Of a stretch of DNA of 64,000 bases, positions 58,745 through 64,000 are shown in pieces. Position numbers and translations under genes: made by a program. The notes beneath the pieces are model-generated. The model was not told the origin of the DNA. It ran no database searches and was given only the letters and a program-made list of their open reading frames with translations. Each line of letters starts with the position of its first letter. Position 1 is the first letter of the stretch. The stretch is from positions 62,001 through 126,000 of the forward strand of contig CAWKOS010000007.1 in the NCBI GenBank assembly GCA_963851295.1. Direction: 5' to 3'. The DNA comes from JAOPZW01 sp963851295 (GTDB taxonomy: Bacteria > Actinomycetota > Thermoleophilia > Solirubrobacterales > Solirubrobacteraceae).

Positions 58745-59422
58745 ATGAAGGACGCAAACGAAATGACCCGGTGGGCCACCGGGCTCGCAATGCTGCTCGC
58801 GCCGATCGTGTGGCTGGTGTCCACGATCGTCGCGCCGAAGATCTCGAGCGACGAGCTCGCCCAGGTCGCGGTGATCGCCCGCTACCCGGACCGCTGGTAC
58901 TGGTTCGCGCTGCTCACGCTCGTCGGCGCGATGCTGCTCGTTCCGGCGCTCCTCGGCGTCATGGGCCTGATGCGCGAACGCGCCCCGCTGGCCGGCTGCG
59001 TCGGGGGATCGCTGGCGCTGCTCGGCACGCTCGTGGCGATCGGCGACTCGACCGTCCAGCTCGTCACCTGGCAGATGGGAGCCTCGAGCGCCGACGGCGC
59101 TCAGATGGCGGCGCTGCTGACGCGCTTCGACGACGCCGCCGGCTCGGCGCTGATCTTCACGCTCGGCGGGCTCGCGCTGGTGGCCGGCACGGTCATCCTC
59201 GCGATCGGCCTGACGCGAGCGCGCATCGCGCCGGTGTGGGCGGCGGCGTGCCTGCCGCTCGGCACCGTGGTCAACATCGTCGGCTTCGGGGCCGGCAGCC
59301 GATCGCTGCTCGCCGCGAGCTGCGTCATCCTGCTCGCCGGCTTCGCGCCGCTCGCGAAGGCTCGCCTGGAGGTGACGCAGGCCGCGCCGGCGTGGCGCGG
59401 CCCGCTCACTTCAGCGAGGTGA
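58745..59422 (+). CDS. Multi-pass membrane protein of unknown function
   Basis: 225 residues with about six hydrophobic helices (LAMLLAPIVWLVSTIVAP, WFALLTLVGAMLLVPALLGVMG, VGGSLALLGTLVAIG, ALIFTLGGLALVAGTVILAIG, AAACLPLGTVVNIVGFG, CVILLAGFAPLA). Short polar loops, no catalytic motif. Resembles DUF4386-type or similar small membrane proteins in pattern only. Divergent from the two-component operon, so it may be its target. It overlaps the end of the peptide-binding-protein gene by 17 bases. Confidence 0.65.
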   Translation: MKDANEMTRWATGLAMLLAPIVWLVSTIVAPKISSDELAQVAVIARYPDRWYWFALLTLVGAMLLVPALLGVMGLMRERAPLAGCVGGSLALLGTLVAIGDSTVQLVTWQMGASSADGAQMAALLTRFDDAAGSALIFTLGGLALVAGTVILAIGLTRARIAPVWAAACLPLGTVVNIVGFGAGSRSLLAASCVILLAGFAPLAKARLEVTQAAPAWRGPLTSAR

Positions 59423-61145
59423 AGCTGAGGTCCCAGCCCGTCGCGTACTGGTTGACGACGCCGCGGACGTTCGCGGCCTCGACGATCGGGACCGTGTCCC
59501 ACAGGTAGGGGATGCCCGGGGCCTGCGCGGTGGCCAGGCGGTCGACCGCGCCCCAGGCGCGGTCGCGGCCCGGCCCCGCGGGCAGCGTCCGCGCCTTGGC
59601 GATGGCGGCGTTGAGCCCCGGGTCGTCGAGCTGGGACCAGTTGACGTTGTTGGCCGGCGCGATGCTCCTGCCGTCGAAGACCGGGGCGAGCAGGGCCTGG
59701 CCGTCGTTGAAGTCGCGCACGAAGCTGAAGTTCGGGCAGATCGCGATCTTCGTCGCGGGGACGGCGCAGAACTTCGTGTAGATGGCGTCCAGCGGCGCCG
59801 TGCGGAACTTCACCTTGAAGCCGAGCTTCTCGAACTGGGCCTGCGCGACCTCGCCGGTCTTCTTGCCCGGATCGGCGTTGGTGGCCACCATCAGCAGCGG
59901 CGCGTCGCCCGTCCACATGCCCGAGCCGTCGATGGGCAGGCTCGGGTCGCTCTTCTTGGCGGCGAGCATGTACCTGCGCGCGAGCGCCAGGTCGCCGTGC
60001 GGGTGGGCGAGGAAGTCGGCGCCCGTGCCCTGCTTGCCGCCCGCCGCGTCGAAGCCCGGGAAGGCGGGCGGCAGGAAGTGCGTGGCGAGCTCGCCGACGC
60101 TCTGGCCGCCGCGCGAGAGCTGCAGCGCCGTACGGTCCGCCGCGGCGACGACGGCCCTGCGCACGTCGACGTTGTTGAACGGCTTGACCGTCGAGTTCAT
60201 CGAGACGAAGCGGTACTGGCCGCCGGGGACCGACGCGACCTGGCCGCGATGATCCGCCAGCGCCTCCTTCAGCACCGGCGCGGGGGCGGGCCCGTCGCCG
60301 AGGATCATGCTCTCGCCGTCCAGCACGCGGCGCGCGGCCGAGACGGCGTCGTCGTTGCCCTCCTGGATCGTGATCGCGTCCAGGTAGGCGGGGCGGTAGT
60401 CGGTCTTCCGGTCCCAGTTGGGGTTGCGGGCGAGCTCGATGACCTTGTCGGGCACGTGGCGCTCGATCCGGTACGGGCCGGTGAAGGCGACGTGCTGGTC
60501 GTAGGTCGACGGCGACTTCGCGTCGAAGCGCCGCGCGTACTCCTCGGGCACGGGCGTGGAGATCGGCATCGCCAGCGCCTGGGTGACGAACGGCGCGGTC
60601 GCGGTCCGCAGCCGGAAGACGATCGTGTGGTCGTCGGGCGTCTGGATCCCGGGGATGTCGCGGATCGCGCCCGGCTTGGCCGGCGCGCCGACGAGGTCCT
60701 TGAAGTAGACCGAGGCATAGGGCGACTGCACGTTCGCGCTGAACGCGCGCTCGAAGGCGTACTTGACGTCCTTGGAGGTCACCTCGCGATCGACCGGCGG
60801 GGCGTAGCGGATCCCCGGCTTCAGCGTGACCGTGATCGTCTTGAGGTCGCGGGAGACCCGGGCGTCGCCGGCGGCGAGGTCGGGGCGCGCCTTCAGGCTG
60901 TCACCCGGGCCGTAGGAGTACAGGGTCCGGTTGACCGCGTACTGGACCATGTAGCCGTAGGCCGAGTACACCCGCCCGGGGTCGGCGCTGTCGACGTCGC
61001 TCGACGCCAGCGCGGTGAGGTGACCGCCGCGGGCGGCGTGGCCGGTCGTCGTGCCCGCATCGCGGCCCGAGCTCCCGCCGCACGCGGCGGCGCCGAGCGT
61101 GACTCCGATGGCGGCCAGGGCCGCGAGGACTCGTCGGTTCGGCAT
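59406..61145 (-). CDS. Family 5 extracellular solute-binding lipoprotein (peptide/nickel ABC type)
   Basis: 579 residues: lipoprotein signal with cysteine at C22 (LGAAACGG), then an SBP_bac_5 domain (YMVQYAVNRTLYSYGPGD, KYAFERAF, GPYRIERHV, NPNWDRKTDYRPAYLDAI, FVSMNSTVKPFNNVDVRRAV). It binds oligopeptides, nickel-ligand complexes or similar in the outside space. No permease or ATPase genes are adjacent, so it is an orphan. The ATG at 61145 starts the signal sequence; an upstream start at 61169 would add eight residues. Confidence 0.88.
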   Translation of the reverse strand: MPNRRVLAALAAIGVTLGAAACGGSSGRDAGTTTGHAARGGHLTALASSDVDSADPGRVYSAYGYMVQYAVNRTLYSYGPGDSLKARPDLAAGDARVSRDLKTITVTLKPGIRYAPPVDREVTSKDVKYAFERAFSANVQSPYASVYFKDLVGAPAKPGAIRDIPGIQTPDDHTIVFRLRTATAPFVTQALAMPISTPVPEEYARRFDAKSPSTYDQHVAFTGPYRIERHVPDKVIELARNPNWDRKTDYRPAYLDAITIQEGNDDAVSAARRVLDGESMILGDGPAPAPVLKEALADHRGQVASVPGGQYRFVSMNSTVKPFNNVDVRRAVVAAADRTALQLSRGGQSVGELATHFLPPAFPGFDAAGGKQGTGADFLAHPHGDLALARRYMLAAKKSDPSLPIDGSGMWTGDAPLLMVATNADPGKKTGEVAQAQFEKLGFKVKFRTAPLDAIYTKFCAVPATKIAICPNFSFVRDFNDGQALLAPVFDGRSIAPANNVNWSQLDDPGLNAAIAKARTLPAGPGRDRAWGAVDRLATAQAPGIPYLWDTVPIVEAANVRGVVNQYATGWDLSFTSLK

Positions 61146-61245
61146 GGCTTCCACCCTTCGGGACGGCACGGGGCACGGGACGGTGAACGAGGCGCGCTAA
61201 AGCCTCCGTGAGTAAAGGAGCCGTTATGCAGCCCGGCTTTAACAC

Positions 61246-61272
61246 CTGCCTAGGCAGCGCGCCTAGGCAGCG
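61246..61272. repeat. Palindrome CTGCCTAGGCAG with repeated GCCTAGGCAGCG
   Basis: A perfect 12-bp palindrome (61246-61257), then a second GCCTAGGC palindrome at 61261-61268. GCCTAGGCAGCG occurs twice (61248-61259 and 61261-61272), 13 bases apart, the second reaching into the MFS gene end. The core TGCCTAGGCA also lies upstream of the diguanylate cyclase (1666-1675). Confidence 0.5.
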
Positions 61273-62576
61273 GCGGGCTTGGCGTGCGCCGTCTCGGCCC
61301 GCGGCGCGTCGGCGCGCGCGGTCTCGACGTCGCGCATCCCGGGTATGAACAGCGCCGCGAAGGTCACGATCGCGCCCAGGGTGCCGGCGGCGATCAGCGT
61401 CGTCTGGGCGCCGACGGCGGCGCTCACGGGGCCCGTGAGGGCGAACGACAGCGGCAGCAGGCCGATCGAGATCAGCCAGTCGAGGCTCGAGACGCGGCCC
61501 AGCAGCGCCGAGGGCACCTCGCGCTGCTTGGCGGTCGCCCACACGATCGTCCCGGCGGTCTCCAGGGCGTTGAAGGCGAGGCTGGCGAGCATGAGCTGCC
61601 AGACGGCGTTGGCCAGGCCGTAGCCGGCCACGGCGAGCGTCGCCAGCGTCCACGTGACGTACATGAAGGTGATGTCGCGCCGCGGCAGGCCGCGCTGGCC
61701 GAGCACGACGGCACAGCCGACCGAGCCCACGCCCCCGGCCGCGAAGACGATCCCGAGGTCGGCGGCGCTGCCGTGCAGGTCGTTCTTGACCACGTAGGGG
61801 AGCAGCACCTCGGCCGGCCCCATGAAGAGCAGGTAGGCGATCGCGGCGCTGGCGAAGGTCGCCCACAGCCACACGTGGCGGCGGATGTAGCGCAGGCCCG
61901 CGCGGATGTCGCTCGCGACGCCCTCGTGGGCCTCGGCGGCGCGGCGCACGCCCGGGGTCATGGCCAGGAGCGCGCCGGCGGAGACCGCGAAGGACGCGGC
62001 GTCGAGCGCGAACGCGCTGCCGGCGCCGAGCACGTCGATGAGCACGCCGCCGAGCGCGGGGCCGGCCAGGCGCAGCGCGATCGGCCGCACGAACTGGTCC
62101 AGCGCGTTGGCCTGCGCGAGCTCCTCGGCGGGCAGGACCTCGGGGACCAGCGCGTCGAAGGCCGGGCTGAAGAAGGCGGTGCCGGCGCCGTAGACGGCGA
62201 CGAGCACGGCGACGTGCCAGAGGGCGAGCGTCCCCGTGAAGGCCAGCAGCGCCATGACGCCGACCGCGACGCCGCGGACGGCGTCGGCGGCGAGCATCAC
62301 GCGGCGACGGTCGAGGCGGTCGCTCACCACGCCGCCGACGAGCAGCAGGGCGATGGTGGGCACCGTCATCGCGATCCCCACCAGCGCCAGCGCCGTCGGC
62401 GCGTTGGAGAGCGCGTAGACCTGCCACGCCATCGCGACGAGGAAGATCCCGTCGCCCAGAAGCGAGACGCACATCCCGCTCCACAGCCAGCGGAAGTCGC
62501 GGTGCGCCAGCGGCGCCAGCAGCCTCACGCGCCCCAGGCCGCCTCCGTGCGCGCCGCCCTCGTAGCTAAGGTGCAT
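61263..62576 (-). CDS. MFS transporter, MFS_3 type
   Basis: 437 residues, about 12 transmembrane segments, motif A GGVVSDRLDRRRVMLAAD (about 76-93) and the MFS_3 signature ALVPEVLPAEELAQANALDQF. A likely drug or metabolite exporter. The start ATG lies inside the last codons of the upstream GGDEF-EAL gene (11-base overlap), so translation is probably coupled and its expression linked to cyclic-di-GMP signalling. Ends with Ala/Glu/His/Lys-rich residues. Confidence 0.82.
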   Translation of the reverse strand: MHLSYEGGAHGGGLGRVRLLAPLAHRDFRWLWSGMCVSLLGDGIFLVAMAWQVYALSNAPTALALVGIAMTVPTIALLLVGGVVSDRLDRRRVMLAADAVRGVAVGVMALLAFTGTLALWHVAVLVAVYGAGTAFFSPAFDALVPEVLPAEELAQANALDQFVRPIALRLAGPALGGVLIDVLGAGSAFALDAASFAVSAGALLAMTPGVRRAAEAHEGVASDIRAGLRYIRRHVWLWATFASAAIAYLLFMGPAEVLLPYVVKNDLHGSAADLGIVFAAGGVGSVGCAVVLGQRGLPRRDITFMYVTWTLATLAVAGYGLANAVWQLMLASLAFNALETAGTIVWATAKQREVPSALLGRVSSLDWLISIGLLPLSFALTGPVSAAVGAQTTLIAAGTLGAIVTFAALFIPGMRDVETARADAPRAETAHAKPAAA

Positions 62577-64000
62577 CGGTCGGAGCGGGCTGCGTCGATC
62601 GCAGGTACTCGAGCGTCGCCTCCGCGTCCATGGGGCGGGCGAAGTAGAAGCCCTGCCCGAGCCCGCAGCCCAGATCGCGCAGGGTGGTCCACTGCTCGGG
62701 GAACTCGATCCCCTCGGCGACGACGTCGAGGTTGAGCGTCTGGCCCAGCGCCACGACGGCGGTCGCGAGCCCCGAGGCCTCGGGCGAGGCGCCCGCGGCC
62801 AGGAAGGAGCGGTCCATCTTGAGGATGTCGACCGGGAAGCGGCTGAGGTAGCTCAGCGACGAGTAGCCGGTGCCGAAGTCGTCCATCGCGAGCCGCACGC
62901 CGAGGGCGCGCAGCTCCTGCAGCCGCTGCACCGCGAGGTCGGTGTCGGTCATCATCACCGTCTCGGTGATCTCGAGCGTGAGGCTCTCGGGCGCCAGGCC
63001 CGACGACTCGAGCGCGTCGCGGACGTCGGCGACGATGTCGGAGTGCTGCAGCTGCTTGACCGAGAGGTTGACGGCCATGGTCAGCGCCGGCGAGCGCGGC
63101 ACGAGCTCGTGCAGCGCCTTCGCCTGGCGGCAGCCCTCGCGCAGCACCCAGCGGCCGATGGGGACGATGAGCCCCATCTCCTCGGCGAGCGGGACGAACT
63201 CGTCCGGGCCCACGAGGCCGCGCTCGGGATGGCGCCAGCGCAGCAGCGCCTCGACCCCTGAGACGGCGCCGTCGTCCAGGCGGACGACCGGCTGGTAGTG
63301 CAGCTCGAGCTGGTCGGTGGCGATCGCGCGCTGCAGGTCGGCGCGCAGCTCCAGGCGGGCGAGCACGCCCTCGTGCATCGCCGGCTCGAAGAGGCGGTAG
63401 CCGCCCTTGCCGTCGCGCTTGGCGATGTACATCGCCGCGTCGGCGTTGCGGATGAGCTCGTCGGCGTCGGCGGCGGCGTCGCCCTCGACGACCGAGATGC
63501 CCAGGCTCGAGCGGACCACCAGCTCCTTCTGGTCCAGGCGCAGCGGCTCCAGGAGCGACTCGAGGATCCGCTCGGCGGTGTCGGCGGCCTCCTGGGCGGA
63601 GTCGATGTCCTCGAGCAGGATCGCGAACTCGTCGCCGCCGAAGCGGGCGGCGGTGTCGGTGGCGCGGATGCTGCCCGACAGGCGCTTGGCGACCTCGATC
63701 AGGACCTCGTCGCCCGCGGCGTGGCCGAGGCTGTCGTTGATCGTCTTGAAGTCGTCGAGGTCCATGAAGATGACCGCGATGCCGTTGTGCTCGCGGCGGT
63801 TGCGCGCGACGGCGTGGCGCACGCGCTCGGCGAAGAGGGCGCGGTTGGCCAGGTTGGTCACCGGGTCGTGGAAGGCCTGGTGGGCGAGCTGCTCCTCGAA
63901 GGCCTTGCGCTCGGAGACGTCGCGGCTGTTGAGGACGATGCCGCGCACGGCCTCGTCCTGCAGCAGGTTGGTGTGCAGGACCTCGAACTGGCGCATGGTG
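62566..64000 (-). CDS. GGDEF-EAL dual-domain cyclic-di-GMP protein (5' end outside the window)
   Basis: At least 477 codons; the frame remains open at the right edge. A PAS-like tail (FEVLHTNLLQDEAVRGIVLNSRDVSERKAFEEQ) precedes a GGDEF domain with intact GGDEF and the I-site RATD. An EAL domain follows, with EALLRWRHPERG, the Glu/Asp metal set (ITETVM, AMDDFGTGYSS, AEGIE) and QGFYFARPM. Both catalytic sites look competent, so it may synthesise or degrade c-di-GMP depending on the PAS signal. N-terminal sensor domains are beyond the window. Confidence 0.93.
   Translation of the reverse strand, partial: TMRQFEVLHTNLLQDEAVRGIVLNSRDVSERKAFEEQLAHQAFHDPVTNLANRALFAERVRHAVARNRREHNGIAVIFMDLDDFKTINDSLGHAAGDEVLIEVAKRLSGSIRATDTAARFGGDEFAILLEDIDSAQEAADTAERILESLLEPLRLDQKELVVRSSLGISVVEGDAAADADELIRNADAAMYIAKRDGKGGYRLFEPAMHEGVLARLELRADLQRAIATDQLELHYQPVVRLDDGAVSGVEALLRWRHPERGLVGPDEFVPLAEEMGLIVPIGRWVLREGCRQAKALHELVPRSPALTMAVNLSVKQLQHSDIVADVRDALESSGLAPESLTLEITETVMMTDTDLAVQRLQELRALGVRLAMDDFGTGYSSLSYLSRFPVDILKMDRSFLAAGASPEASGLATAVVALGQTLNLDVVAEGIEFPEQWTTLRDLGCGLGQGFYFARPMDAEATLEYLRSTQPAPTDAP

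Overview
The window is a high-GC (about 70% or more), densely coded chromosome segment. GTG starts, 1- and 4-base gene overlaps, actinobacterial-type regulators (ECF sigma factors, an FHA-LuxR protein, a PknB-like kinase) and the DUF4394, cyclase-ATPase and caa3 protein types suggest an actinobacterium, probably class Thermoleophilia (Solirubrobacterales). That placement is inferred from protein character; no rRNA or marker alignment was possible. Many genes have a TANNNT -10 hexamer ending 6-11 bases before the start codon, so leaderless mRNAs appear to be common.

Layout, left to right. 1-5 kb: the 3' end of an enoyl-CoA hydratase-like gene coupled to phenylacetate-CoA ligase, a GGDEF protein, a secreted DUF4394 protein and MreB. 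5-8.4 kb: a minus-strand three-gene cassette (receiver/thioredoxin-reductase-like fusion, cNMP-domain histidine kinase, UBP zinc finger). 8.4-13 kb: an MFS exporter, a 280-base nested palindrome, small membrane proteins and a ferritin-VIT1 iron transporter. 13.0-20.0 kb: a roughly 7-kb integrative element in tRNA-Arg(UCU), bounded by a 43-bp imperfect direct repeat of the tRNA 3' half. It carries a tyrosine integrase, a complete IS1182-type insertion sequence and a class III cyclase-STAND ATPase. 20-46 kb: mostly housekeeping and metabolism (polysaccharide deacetylase, tRNA-Pro, CAP protein, DUF1015, OsmC, Nudix, rhodanese, fatty-acid oxidation enzymes, an ECF sigma-Ogt pair, SDR/MDR enzymes, TrxB, a flippase-PAP2 pair). 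The same stretch contains a kinase/FHA/ECF regulatory cluster and a small HTH-ClpN operon with two palindromic operators.

46.6-56.8 kb: two different heme-copper oxidases. The first is an A1-type aa3 set (ctaC, ctaD, ctaB, two small membrane proteins). A 520-base palindromic noncoding region and two regulator-like genes (CBS, AraC) separate it from an A2-type caa3 set (cytochrome c-fused subunit II, subunit I, a tandem USP-like protein, subunit III, a 36-residue membrane protein). 56.8-64 kb: a NarL-type two-component system, an unknown membrane protein, an orphan peptide-binding lipoprotein, an MFS exporter and a GGDEF-EAL protein running off the window.

The most interesting candidates are the receiver/TrxR - cNMP kinase - UBP cassette, the HTH-ClpN module with its readable promoter and operators, the paired A1/A2 oxidases with the USP-like insert, the tRNA-Arg island, and two unexplained nested palindromes (9908-10186 and 50571-51088).
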